NCBI GenBank assembly: GCA_003136555.1
Contig: PLEW01000146.1
Location: forward strand, 20,905-61,761
DNA: 40,857 bases
DNA from: Planctomycetota bacterium
Lineage (GTDB): Bacteria > Planctomycetota > UBA11346
Direction: 5' to 3'
Shown: positions 9,219-16,439 of the stretch, piece by piece
How the letters are laid out: each line of letters starts with the position of its first letter
How positions within the stretch are numbered: position 1 is the first letter of the stretch
Position numbers and translations under genes: made by a program
Notes under the pieces: model-generated
What the model was told of the DNA's origin: nothing
Seen by the model: the letters and a program-made list of their open reading frames with translations, nothing else
Database searches by the model: none

Positions 9219-10262
9219 ATGGCCGGCAGCGTGGTGATCATCGGTGCGGGCATCGCCGGGCTGATGGCCGGGGTGCATGCGCGCGCGGCCGGATGGCGGG
9301 CCACGGTGATCGAGCAGGCGGCCCAGGTGGGCGGACGGCTGCGCACCGAGCAGCATGCCGGCGGGGCCTTCGACACCGGTGCGCAGTTCTTCAGCGTGCG
9401 CGATCCGCTGTTCGGCGCCGCGGTCGAGGAGTGGCGCCGCGCCGGCCTCATCGCCCACTGGTGCAGCGGCTTCGCCGCTGTCCACCCGCAGACGCCCGAG
9501 AACGCCCCGGTGGCGGTCGAGGATGGCTTTCCCCGCTATCATATCGTCGGCGGCATGGAGCGCCTGGCCGCGCATCTCGCCCGCGATCTCGAGGTCTCCC
9601 TCGGCACGCCGGTGCTGCGCGTCGATGCCGCTGGCGGCCAGGTCGCCATCCAGATCCAGCAGGCGGGGGCCGTCGCCACGCTGCGGGCCGATGCCGCCAT
9701 CCTCACCCCGCCCGTGCCCGCCAGCCTGGCGTTGCTGGCGGCTGGGAGGCAGGAGCGCGCACTGCCGCCGGCCCTGGTCGGCGAGCTGCAGCGCATCCGC
9801 TACGCGCCCTGCCTGTGCGTGAGCCTTGACTATCCCGCGGCCGAGGGCATGGCGCTCCCGCCGCCCGGAGCCATCCGCCTGCTGTCCGGTCCGATCAGCT
9901 GGATCGCCAGCCAGCGGGCCAAGGGCCTGCGCCGGCAGGGCGAGGGGGTGGTGGTGCATGCCTCGCCGCAGTGGAGCCAGGAGCACGCGCATGAGCGCAG
10001 CGACGTGATCTGCCAACGGCTCGCCGATGAGGCTGCGACGGTGCTGGCGCGCTGGTCGGTGAAGTCGTGGAACAACCCGGCGGCGGTCGCCCTGACGCGC
10101 TTCGCCGAGAGCCTGGCGACCTCGACCATAAGCCCGGCGTTCCTACGCGCCGATCTCGGTGCGCCCATCCTGTTTGCCGGCGATGCCTTCGGTGATCGGC
10201 CGCGTCTCGAGGGCGCGGCCCTGTCCGGGCTCGCGGCAGCCCAGGCGCTGTGCCGCGGCTGA
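9219..10262 (+). CDS. Renalase-like FAD-dependent amine oxidase
   Basis: This 347-residue flavoprotein has the N-terminal dinucleotide-binding motif VVIIGAGIAGL followed by the GGRLRTE FAD-binding segment. It then has 'FDTGAQFFSVRD', the signature of the renalase-like subgroup of amine oxidases. The C-terminal 'LFAGDAFGDRPRLEGAALSG' motif contacts FAD in this superfamily. Renalase-like bacterial enzymes oxidise aberrant dihydro-NAD(P) isomers; other members act on amines or carotenoid-like compounds, so the substrate is not fixed. GGGAGGG sits just before the ATG at 9219. It follows the cupin lipoprotein on the same strand and precedes the MerR regulator by 261 bases. No signal peptide is seen, so it is cytoplasmic. 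Confidence 0.85.
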   Translation: MAGSVVIIGAGIAGLMAGVHARAAGWRATVIEQAAQVGGRLRTEQHAGGAFDTGAQFFSVRDPLFGAAVEEWRRAGLIAHWCSGFAAVHPQTPENAPVAVEDGFPRYHIVGGMERLAAHLARDLEVSLGTPVLRVDAAGGQVAIQIQQAGAVATLRADAAILTPPVPASLALLAAGRQERALPPALVGELQRIRYAPCLCVSLDYPAAEGMALPPPGAIRLLSGPISWIASQRAKGLRRQGEGVVVHASPQWSQEHAHERSDVICQRLADEAATVLARWSVKSWNNPAAVALTRFAESLATSTISPAFLRADLGAPILFAGDAFGDRPRLEGAALSGLAAAQALCRG

Positions 10263-10350
10263 GGCGCTCGCCGGCCACGCTGGCAACGAGGGCCTGCCTG
10301 CGCTTGCTCGCGTGCGAAACTGCCGCGCCAGTAAGCGTCTGAGTCGGCAT

Positions 10351-10378
10351 GGCCAGTGCTTGAGTGGCCATTTATAAT
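10351..10378 (+). promoter_or_regulatory. TGGCCA-flanked element and TATAAT box
   Basis: In the AT-richer 261-base gap before the MerR gene, the octamer GGCCAGTG (10351-10358) and a following TGGCCA lead directly into TATAAT (10373-10378). No good -35 hexamer is visible at the normal spacing, as expected for an activator-dependent or overlapping site. The octamer matches an arm of the inverted repeat before the cupin lipoprotein (8652-8659). Confidence 0.35.
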
Positions 10379-10468
10379 AACATCCAAAACATTCATTGTG
10401 AATACCGAGTGAACGTTCTTGCAGGTGCACATGAGCTGCGATGTCGACAGAATCAGCACAATTGGTGT

Positions 10469-10496
10469 TTGATTCCAGAACCCCCCTGGATAAATC
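10469..10496 (+). promoter_or_regulatory. Putative sigma-70-type promoter for the MerR gene
   Basis: TTGATT (10469-10474) and TAAATC (10491-10496) are separated by 16 bases, close to the consensus arrangement. The spacer contains a short TCCAG/CTGGA inverted repeat. The start codon at 10524 follows a good GGAGG (10513-10517). Confidence 0.4.
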
Positions 10497-10523
10497 GTCC
10501 ATAACGTCCAGCGGAGGTATCCG

Positions 10524-11351
10524 ATGTCTGACATCGCGACTCTGAACATCCACCAGGTGGCACGCGCCGCCGGCCTGACCACCAGCCTGCTGCGGGTGTG
10601 GGAATCCCGCTACGGCTGGCCATCGCCACGCCGGCTGCGCAATGGCTACCGCATCTTCACCAGGCACCAGATGGAAGAGGTGGTGCGCGCCGCCAGCCTG
10701 GTGCGCGAGGGCATGGCGATCGGCAAGCTGATCGTCGATGCGCTGCCGCGCTGGCCGGCCGAGCCGGAGCGCCAGCAGCTCGCCCAGCCGCTCACCTCGG
10801 CGCGCACCTTCTCGATCCCGGCCAGCGCACCGGCGCTGCGCCTGCGCAACGAGATCCTCGATGCCCTCGAGCGCTCGCATCCGGGCCGCATCCGCGAGCA
10901 GCTGCAGTTCGCGCCGCTGGAGCTGCGACCGTCCGACGAGCTGTCGGCGGTGCTGGTCCCGGCGCTGGTGGGGCTGTGCGAGCTCGAGCACCGCGGTCGC
11001 CGCCTGCAGGCGCACCAGGAGCTGCTCGAGATGATCGCCAGCCGCGCCCGCCAGCTGACGCGCCTGTGCCGCGTCCACGGGCCGCTGGTCTCAGTGGTCA
11101 GCGCCGACGGGGCGGAGCTGATCGCCGATGTGGTGGTCGCGGTGCTCGCCATGCGCGGCTGCACGGTGGCGGGCACCCAGACCCTGGGAGACGGACTGCC
11201 GGTGGTGGTCGAGCACGGTACCCCGGCCCTGGGCGGCGGCGCCCGTGTCGCGGCCCTGGGCGGGAGCGAGTGCATCGGCCTGGCCCAGCTGGTCGATCCG
11301 GCCATCCATCCCCTGGCCCTGCTCGAGCACGCCGCCGCCGTGGCGGTGTAG
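10524..11351 (+). CDS. MerR-family regulator with degenerate cobalamin-type sensor domain
   Basis: This 275-residue protein has an N-terminal MerR helix-turn-helix at residues 8-60, with the characteristic LRVWESRYGWPSP recognition segment and NGYRIF wing. The rest follows the layout of CarH/LitR-type regulators: a helical bundle (about 105-180) and then a Rossmann-like domain (about 187-275). The cobalamin residues are missing. No Trp-x9-Glu-His is found in the helical part (only LQAHQ remains near 161-165), and the usual DxHxxG region reads SADGAELIAD, with Ala where the axial His should be. It probably binds DNA without B12. It has a good GGAGG Shine-Dalgarno and faces the CarH-like gene tail to tail. 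Confidence 0.75.
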   Translation: MSDIATLNIHQVARAAGLTTSLLRVWESRYGWPSPRRLRNGYRIFTRHQMEEVVRAASLVREGMAIGKLIVDALPRWPAEPERQQLAQPLTSARTFSIPASAPALRLRNEILDALERSHPGRIREQLQFAPLELRPSDELSAVLVPALVGLCELEHRGRRLQAHQELLEMIASRARQLTRLCRVHGPLVSVVSADGAELIADVVVAVLAMRGCTVAGTQTLGDGLPVVVEHGTPALGGGARVAALGGSECIGLAQLVDPAIHPLALLEHAAAVAV

Positions 11352-11361
11352 GCCTCCGGGC

Positions 11362-11405
11362 ACGCGCGCCAGCGGCGGCGCTGCGCACGTGCATGTGGCG
11401 CGCGT
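11362..11405. terminator. Inverted repeat between convergent regulators (likely bidirectional terminator)
   Basis: ACGCGCGCCA (11362-11371) and TGGCGCGCGT (11396-11405) are exact 10-bp complements. The interior can itself fold (GCGGCGGCGCTGCGC). It occupies the 66-base gap between the two convergent regulator genes. No T-run is present on either side, so termination efficiency is uncertain. Confidence 0.5.
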
Positions 11406-11417
11406 ACGGACGCTCTG

Positions 11418-12290
11418 TCAGCGCATGCGCCGGCGGGCGGTGCAGGCCACCCCGCGCGCGAACGAGGCGAGTTCGGCCATGCTCGCGACCGGGTGGATGT
11501 TCACCTGGTCGCCGAGCGGCAGGTCATCCAGGGCGCGTCCGGTAACCACCAGCGGTATGCGTCCGAGTTCGTTCGCCAAGGCGCGCAGTTCGCGGGCAGT
11601 GGCGGCGGCATCGCTGATCACGGTGATCGAGCGCCATACCAGCACCGGCGGGTGCCGGGCGATGGCGGCAGTGAGCACCGCCTGGCTGGTGCTGCCTCCC
11701 AGGTCCAGGGCCCGCCAGCCGCATTCGGTCAGGGCGGTGGCGATCATTGCCGATGGCAGCGCATGGCCATCGCCCTCCAGGCAGCCGCCCAGGCATACCG
11801 GTGAGCCGCTGGCGGCATCCGGGAGCAGGATGCGCAGCTGGCCGACCAGGTTCAGGCACATGCTGGTGGCGAGATGCTCGATGGCGATGCCCTCGGGGCC
11901 CTGCCGCCACAGCGCGCTGATCCGCTCCATGGCGGTGCGGATCGGACCGTCGCAGAGGCTGGCGCAGGAGCGGCCGCGCAGGAAGGCGCCGAGCACCAAG
12001 GCCCGCCCCTGCACCGTGTCGCACTCCCTCAGCGCGTCGAAGAGCTGCTCGCCGAGGTCATCCTCGCCGTCCGGCGCCACCGGCACCGCAAGGCCGAGGA
12101 CGCCGGCGTCGCGCAAGGGGTGGCCCCCGGCACGGACGAAGCGCACCGCCTCCTGGAGGGCGATGCGGCGATGCCCGCCCGCGGTCCTGCTCACCGACAG
12201 CTTGCCGTCGTCCGCCCAGCGCTTGAGCGACGACTCGCTGACGCCGATGGCCTGGGCGAGTTCCTTGGGGGAGAGGTAGGGATTGGTCAT
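11418..12290 (-). CDS. CarH/LitR-like HTH regulator with cobalamin-binding domain
   Basis: This 290-residue protein starts with an excisionase/MerR-type helix-turn-helix (residues 5-43: YLSPKELAQAIGVSESSLKRW, then TAGGHRR). A helical B12-binding part follows with Trp128-x9-Glu138-His139, the W-x9-EH motif of CarH photoreceptors. A Rossmann part follows with E172-x-D174-x-H176-x-x-P, close to the canonical ExDxHxxG; His176 is the candidate lower axial ligand. In CarH a His follows the Trp and takes part in the light reaction; here it is Arg129, so the response may be to cobalamin itself and not to light. The ATG at 12290 was chosen because the HTH begins there. It is convergent with the degenerate regulator. 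Its targets are not visible directly. Confidence 0.8.
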   Translation of the reverse strand: MTNPYLSPKELAQAIGVSESSLKRWADDGKLSVSRTAGGHRRIALQEAVRFVRAGGHPLRDAGVLGLAVPVAPDGEDDLGEQLFDALRECDTVQGRALVLGAFLRGRSCASLCDGPIRTAMERISALWRQGPEGIAIEHLATSMCLNLVGQLRILLPDAASGSPVCLGGCLEGDGHALPSAMIATALTECGWRALDLGGSTSQAVLTAAIARHPPVLVWRSITVISDAAATARELRALANELGRIPLVVTGRALDDLPLGDQVNIHPVASMAELASFARGVACTARRRMR

Positions 12291-12296
12291 GCTACA

Positions 12297-12319
12297 GCCT
12301 GCACGTAATAGTGGCAGGC
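12297..12319 (-). promoter_or_regulatory. Leader hairpin just before the CarH-like start codon
   Basis: GCCTGC (12297-12302) and GCAGGC (12314-12319) form a 6-bp inverted repeat with 11 bases between the arms, ending 6 bases upstream of the start codon on the minus strand. In the mRNA the hairpin would cover the only AGG-like ribosome-binding sequence. It could also be a DNA operator for the regulator itself. Confidence 0.4.
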
Positions 12320-12428
12320 CATGGGGCGTGCAATGCGAGAGCGGGGAGCCAAGGCCCTGTTGTTCAGCCTTGGCAGGGGCACAAGGGCACGGCGGTGGCC
12401 AGGAGGCAGAGTAGCGATAACGCGTCGT

Positions 12429-12462
12429 GTACCGCACACCTGCACTCCCTGTGCGGGTACGG
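12429..12462. repeat. Imperfect 10-bp inverted repeat
   Basis: GTACCGCACA and TGTGCGGGTAC flank about 12 bases, giving a 10-bp stem with one bulged G. It lies in the lower-GC island upstream of the CarH-like gene; a perfect palindrome GGACATGTCC follows at 12486-12495. These may be operators or remnants of mobile DNA; no T-run follows on either strand. Confidence 0.45.
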
Positions 12463-12622
12463 TCGCTGGGCAGCGGGAGGAATGGGGACATGTCCTCTGG
12501 TGAGGGGACGACAACGATCACGGGCCATTGCGCGAGAAATCGGTGCACGGCACGGACTCATGGTGGAATCCTGATGGCTGGCCCCTTTGCCCCATTGTGG
12601 GGACAGCCACGATGCGAGCACT

Positions 12623-12811
12623 GTGAGTACTGCCGCAGTATCCAAGGCCAAGGGCCGGAAGTCCAACAAGACCAGGTCGGCTGCAGCCACCGTCACAGCG
12701 GCGACCGGGCGCCAAGCGGTGGCACGCGTAGTCCGGAAGGCGTTGCTGCGCACGCAGAGGCGCAACCGCGCGTCGGTCACATTATTCCAGTCTATTCGGG
12801 AGCATGCGTAA
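12623..12811 (+). CDS. Small basic ORF upstream of the GNAT remnant (doubtful)
   Basis: This is a 62-codon frame from GTG 12623, rich in Lys/Arg in its first third (KAKGRKSNKTRS) and again near 36-47 (RVVRKALLRTQRRNR), ending REHA. It uses rarer AT-ending codons more than its neighbours. It ends 26 bases before the first recognisable codons of the broken GNAT gene. In toxin-antitoxin pairs of the TacT type a small DNA-binding antitoxin precedes the GNAT toxin, but this product does not look like the usual ribbon-helix-helix antitoxin. There is no clear ribosome-binding site. It may be spurious or a degraded gene. Confidence 0.25.
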   Translation: MSTAAVSKAKGRKSNKTRSAAATVTAATGRQAVARVVRKALLRTQRRNRASVTLFQSIREHA

Positions 12812-12837
12812 GCGGTGGCGTCTGTGCATCTGCCCAG

Positions 12838-13260
12838 CATCCAATCCCACAGCGTTTGGCCGAACGCCAGCGCAGAGATGACTTTGGCAGCGGAGAGCCA
12901 ATCATTGATCGGCTTCTGACTGAGGACGCCCGTCGGCATGCCCAGGCAGGCTTCGCCGCCACACGGGTGATCTCAGATCCCGGGAATGATTCGGCATGGG
13001 GCTTCATCGCACTTTCTGCGACAAGCCAGCAGTGGATCGTTGCGGAATGGGACATGGAATGGCATGTGTTGACCAGTGTATCCGTACTTGATACGTGACC
13101 ATTCCCGCAAGTACCGGCTCTCGAAATTGGCTATCTGGGCACTCGAATGGGCAAAAAGGACAAGGCGATTGGCGAGCATCTGCTTCGCCATGCCCTTCCG
13201 CGGGCCAGGAAGTCCTGGTTGCAGCGCCTGTAGGCATTGAAGATTGCAGGACCTGCCCGC
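12838..13260 (+). pseudogene. Broken GNAT acetyltransferase (TacT-like)
   Basis: From 12838 the plus-strand frame encodes a segment (…RRDDFGSGEPIIDRLLTEDA…AATRVISD…GFIALSATS) that follows the N-terminal pattern of TacT-type GNATs: 'FdCGe.eLDryLreqA', 'tfV', 'GYYTLSa'. The frame hits TGA at 13096-13098. The same frame then continues with a segment resembling the middle of such enzymes (EIGYLGTRMGKKDKAIGEHLLRHAL, 13117-13191), where the acetyl-CoA loop would lie, but with Lys/Asp where GxG glycines are expected. Beyond 13205 homology appears to move to other frames (EVLVAAPVGIE). The gene therefore has at least one stop and one frameshift. It is in DNA of visibly lower GC than its surroundings. 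Assignment is by motif only. Confidence 0.5.
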
Positions 13261-13340
13261 AGTCATGGTGTTCGATATGATCGATTGGTCCACTCCACTC
13301 GAGTTGTGGACCTGGCTCTCATTCTACTCGAACCGGGCGC

Positions 13341-13883
13341 TTATGGCTTGGGCGGGAGATGCTTCTGCAGGTACACCACATCGAGCCAGCGGGAGAATTT
13401 CCAGCCGACCTCGCGCAGCCGGCCCGATTCGACGAAGCCGAGCCGGGCATGCAGGTGGAGGCTGGGCTCCTGGTCGGCCGAGATCAGGGCGATGATGCTG
13501 TGGTGGCCGGCGGATGCCGCCAGGCGGATGAGCTCCTCGAGCAGCAGGCGCCCGATGCCCTGGCGGTGGTAGTCGTAGTGGACGTAGAGCGAATCCTCGA
13601 CCGTGTGCTGGTAGGCTGAGCGGGGATGGAAGCGCGACAGCGCGCCCCACCCGATCACCTCGCCGGCAAGTTCGCAGACCAGCACCGGATGCCCGGGGCC
13701 ATGGGCGGCGAACCAGCGTTCGCGATCCTCCAGCGAGTCCGGCTCGTTCTGGTAGGTGGCGGTGCTGTCGAGCACGTAGTGGTTGTAGATCGCGGTGATG
13801 TCGCCGAGATCGGAGGCGCGGGCCGCCCGGATGATGGGGGCGGGCAGGCCGTCGCCCTGCCCATCGATGTCATCCGGGGTCAT
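13341..13883 (-). CDS. GNAT N-acetyltransferase, phosphinothricin acetyltransferase-like
   Basis: This 180-residue protein follows the PAT/Bar-type GNAT layout: 'IIRAARASDLGDITAIYNHYVLDSTAT' (17-43), then 'RERWFAAHGPGHPVLVCE' (54-71), and the acetyl-CoA loop 'YHRQGIGRLLLEELI' near residue 109. It closes with 'HARLGFVESGRLREVGWKFSRWLDVVYLQK'. Family members acetylate phosphinothricin, methionine sulfone or sulfoximine, or related amino-acid analogues; the native substrate here cannot be told. It lies 25 bases downstream of nrdJ on the same strand, so it may be in the same transcript. It is intact, unlike the unrelated broken GNAT on the other strand beyond 13260. Confidence 0.85.
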   Translation of the reverse strand: MTPDDIDGQGDGLPAPIIRAARASDLGDITAIYNHYVLDSTATYQNEPDSLEDRERWFAAHGPGHPVLVCELAGEVIGWGALSRFHPRSAYQHTVEDSLYVHYDYHRQGIGRLLLEELIRLAASAGHHSIIALISADQEPSLHLHARLGFVESGRLREVGWKFSRWLDVVYLQKHLPPKP

Positions 13884-13908
13884 AGCCCGCGCAATCCGCG
13901 GGCCGGAC

Positions 13909-16158
13909 TCAGATCACGCATTTGCCACCGGCGCAGGCCGGGTCGAGCTCGACCCGCCCGGTGTTGTCCATGGTCTCGATCATCAGGGTGTAGTCGACCG
14001 GCACGTACTCGCGCTGGAGGTCCTGCCACAGCTTGCAGTTGTGCACCCGCTTGAGGCAGTAGGTCATCCTGCGCAGGTCGTTGCCGAAGTAGTTGGCGGC
14101 GAACTTGTGCGCCCGCCGCACCCAATCCTTCTGCAGCAGCATGGTGCGGATGTTCTCCTGCAGCGCCTCGAGGTCCTGGGAGCCGTCGGTCTTGAGCGGC
14201 GGCAGCTCGAGCGATTTGCCAGTGCCCAGGGCGCAGGCGCAGGCGGCCCACAGGTCGTCGGAGAAGGCGTGCAGCCCATCGACGATCAGCCCCGAGGCGA
14301 ACAACGCACCGACACCATACTCGCGCACGATCTCATCGTGGGTCATCACTGCGCAGAAGGGCGCCTGGGGATAGTCGAGGTCGCCGCCCTCGGGCAGCAG
14401 CGACACCCCGGCGAAGGCATCGCGGTTGTCGTAGATGTAGCGCGTGACCTCCGCCCACTCGCCCTCGCGCACGGTGATGGTATTGGAGACGTTGTGGCGC
14501 AGCCAGGGCGCGGCGCAGCGCTCCTTGCGCCTGCCGCCCATCACCCAGTTGTCCTGGGTGAGCTTGACGTGGCGCAGCAGCTCGACCGCGCTGAGGTCGT
14601 TCCTGGTGCGCGCCTCCTCGGGGACCTCGATGCAGAAGGTGATCACCGCGTCGGTGCCGTTGGGGTTCCACACGCTGTCCTCGACCGCGCGCGGATTGTG
14701 GCCCTTGAAGAACTGGAACGGGATCTCGGCCTTGTTGGCCTGCACGCGGCGGAAGTAGCGCTTGGCATGGTGGGCATGGATGCCGGAGGCGGTGCCGAGG
14801 ATGCAGCTGGTGGTCCCCGCCGGCTTGACGCAGGTGGCGCGGGCGGCCGGGTTGATGCCGATCTTGGCCGCCACCTCGGCATTGACCTTGAGGATCAGCG
14901 CGGCCATCTCGCGCTGCAGTCCGACATCGAAGGCGATGCCGGGATTGTCCATCATCCCGGTCATCGAGCAGCCCAGCAGGGCCTCGCGGCGGACGATGCG
15001 CTCGGTGGTCGAGCCGAGGTAGGAGAAGGAGGTGTAGCCGGCCTGGAGGGTGCCGAGGATGGCGGCGGCACGGCAGGCGCGCGCGAAGATCTCTGGCGTG
15101 GTGCAGGCCTTCATGTTGATTTCGCAGAGGTTGCAGAAGGCCCATCCGCTGTGGCCGCTGTCCTCATCGCGCGGGTACATGCCGATCTCGACGCACGGGT
15201 TGTACATGATCTCGGTCGAATCGGCCCACACGAAGCCCGGCTCGCCGAACTCCTTGACCGAATCCATGATCTTGGCGAAGGTCTCGAAGCTGGTGCCGTC
15301 GCGCAGCAGCAGGGCGGAATTGTTCGAGCGCCCGCGCTGCGGATTCTTGACGAACCAGTCGCCGGTCTTGGCCTTGATCATCTCCTGGTCGTCGACCGAG
15401 CAGATGCAGATGGTCGCCGATCGGCGCACCCCGCCGGCGAGCACCGCATCGGAGGCGTGCATGACGATGTCGTAGGCATCGATCGACGGCAGGATGCAGC
15501 GCTTGCCGGCGGTCGCCAGGCGGTTCTCGAACACCAGGCGGATCTGCTCGAGCGAGCGCTTGAGCGGGCCCGAACCCGGCGCCTTGCCGATGCCGCTGGA
15601 GAGCTTGGCGCCCGCCGGGCGGATGCGGCTGAAGTCGAAGCGCACCACCTTGCCGGCGTACTCGGGGAAGGGCTGCTCTTCGGCGAAATAGGAGGAGACC
15701 AGCACGCCGAGGGCGTCGGCCCAACCCTCGATCGAGTCCTCGATGGCGAAGGTCACCTTCTCGCCGCCCGGACGCGCGATCATCGGCAGCTGGGCGATAT
15801 GGTGCTTCTGCACCGAGAAGCCGACCCCGCAGCCGCACAGCAGCAGCCACAGCGCCTCCTGGAAGAAGCGCGGGCGGTCGCAGTACGAGACCGTGCAGTT
15901 GTACAGCCGGGCGTTCTTGTCCTCGATCGGCTTGCCGCCGAACTGCAGCGCGCGCTGGCTGCCCAGCACCAGGCGGTCGCGCATCGCGGCGGTGGCGAAG
16001 GCCATCTCGTCGGCGATCGGCTTGCCGGCATAGGTGATGGCATGCATGGCCATCACCCGCTCGGCCGCCTCGGCGAAGGTCTCGCGCCGTCCGAGCGTCG
16101 GATTCCAGCGCGCGTACTTGGTGTTGAAGGTGTAGTCCTGCAGCTGGGAAAGAGTCAT
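13909..16158 (-). CDS. nrdJ: Adenosylcobalamin-dependent ribonucleoside-triphosphate reductase (class II)
   Basis: This 749-residue monomeric class II reductase makes deoxynucleotides using a thiyl radical generated from adenosylcobalamin, without oxygen. Visible active-site elements are N320-P-C322-V-E324, where Cys322 should carry the thiyl radical; the redox pair Cys88 (YNC) and Cys342 (FCNLCEIN); and the C-terminal shuttle pair CAGGKC near 742-747. Length matches the Lactobacillus-type RTPR. The start at 16158 follows GGGAG. No other RNR gene is in the window. It has an unusual 354-base upstream region with an 11-bp repeat array. A cobalamin-type regulator gene lies about 1.6 kb beyond its end. 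Confidence 0.95.
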   Translation of the reverse strand: MTLSQLQDYTFNTKYARWNPTLGRRETFAEAAERVMAMHAITYAGKPIADEMAFATAAMRDRLVLGSQRALQFGGKPIEDKNARLYNCTVSYCDRPRFFQEALWLLLCGCGVGFSVQKHHIAQLPMIARPGGEKVTFAIEDSIEGWADALGVLVSSYFAEEQPFPEYAGKVVRFDFSRIRPAGAKLSSGIGKAPGSGPLKRSLEQIRLVFENRLATAGKRCILPSIDAYDIVMHASDAVLAGGVRRSATICICSVDDQEMIKAKTGDWFVKNPQRGRSNNSALLLRDGTSFETFAKIMDSVKEFGEPGFVWADSTEIMYNPCVEIGMYPRDEDSGHSGWAFCNLCEINMKACTTPEIFARACRAAAILGTLQAGYTSFSYLGSTTERIVRREALLGCSMTGMMDNPGIAFDVGLQREMAALILKVNAEVAAKIGINPAARATCVKPAGTTSCILGTASGIHAHHAKRYFRRVQANKAEIPFQFFKGHNPRAVEDSVWNPNGTDAVITFCIEVPEEARTRNDLSAVELLRHVKLTQDNWVMGGRRKERCAAPWLRHNVSNTITVREGEWAEVTRYIYDNRDAFAGVSLLPEGGDLDYPQAPFCAVMTHDEIVREYGVGALFASGLIVDGLHAFSDDLWAACACALGTGKSLELPPLKTDGSQDLEALQENIRTMLLQKDWVRRAHKFAANYFGNDLRRMTYCLKRVHNCKLWQDLQREYVPVDYTLMIETMDNTGRVELDPACAGGKCVI

Positions 16159-16257
16159 TGCGAGCTCCCGGGGTCGGCCGCCAATCGTGGCGCTGGCGGG
16201 TGAATGCAAGGGAGGTTTGCCACCAGGGCGGATGGCGCTGGACCGCGGGTGTACTGG

Positions 16258-16263
16258 ATTTTA
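16258..16263 (-). promoter_or_regulatory. Possible -10 element for nrdJ
   Basis: On the minus strand TAAAAT (16263 to 16258) stands out in otherwise GC-rich DNA, about 100 bases before the nrdJ start codon. No convincing -35 hexamer precedes it. The 11-bp repeat array begins about 93 bases further upstream. Confidence 0.3.
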
Positions 16264-16355
16264 GCCGAGTTTTCGCCATGCTTCCGCCCAGCTTGCGACA
16301 GCCATGTGCGCCCTGGGCGCCTTTCCGGCGGCATGCCGCGGTGCGGCGCGTTGCG

Positions 16356-16439
16356 GCGGTCGAAAACGGCGAAAACCCCGGGGCGCGGTCGGAAAGGCGG
16401 CGGAAAGTCGTCGAAAAGCTGTCGAAAAGAGGACGAAAA
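16356..16439. repeat. Array of 11-bp tandem direct repeats upstream of nrdJ
   Basis: On the plus strand, five contiguous 11-base units run from 16385 to 16439: GCGGTCGGAAA, GGCGGCGGAAA, GTCGTCGAAAA, GCTGTCGAAAA, GAGGACGAAAA. A further exact-length unit GCGGTCGAAAA is at 16356-16366, followed by a 9-base short unit CGGCGAAAA (16367-16375) and a CCCCGGGG-containing spacer (16376-16384). The consensus is about GNSGNCGRAAA. The A-tracts are spaced 9, 21, 11, 10, 11 and 11 bases apart, that is, near the DNA helical repeat, so the segment should be curved or offer same-face binding sites. The unit length is not a multiple of three, which argues against coding. Confidence 0.8.

Noticed and set aside
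10425-10453. CarH-type 11-bp operator repeats (nTnnACA) before the MerR gene
   Set aside because: Two matches occur but 18 bases apart, and the third expected unit does not fit; the motif is too short to trust.
12364-12939. 191-codon minus-strand open frame in the lower-GC island
   Set aside because: No motif or ribosome-binding site, and it overlaps the GNAT remnant, which has recognisable motifs on the other strand.
13795-16203. 802-codon plus-strand open frame antisense to nrdJ and the GNAT gene
   Set aside because: It mirrors the codon phase of nrdJ on the other strand, a common effect in GC-rich DNA; the protein has no recognisable motif.
16356-16439. CRISPR-like array
   Set aside because: The units are 11 bases and contiguous without spacers, and there are no cas genes.
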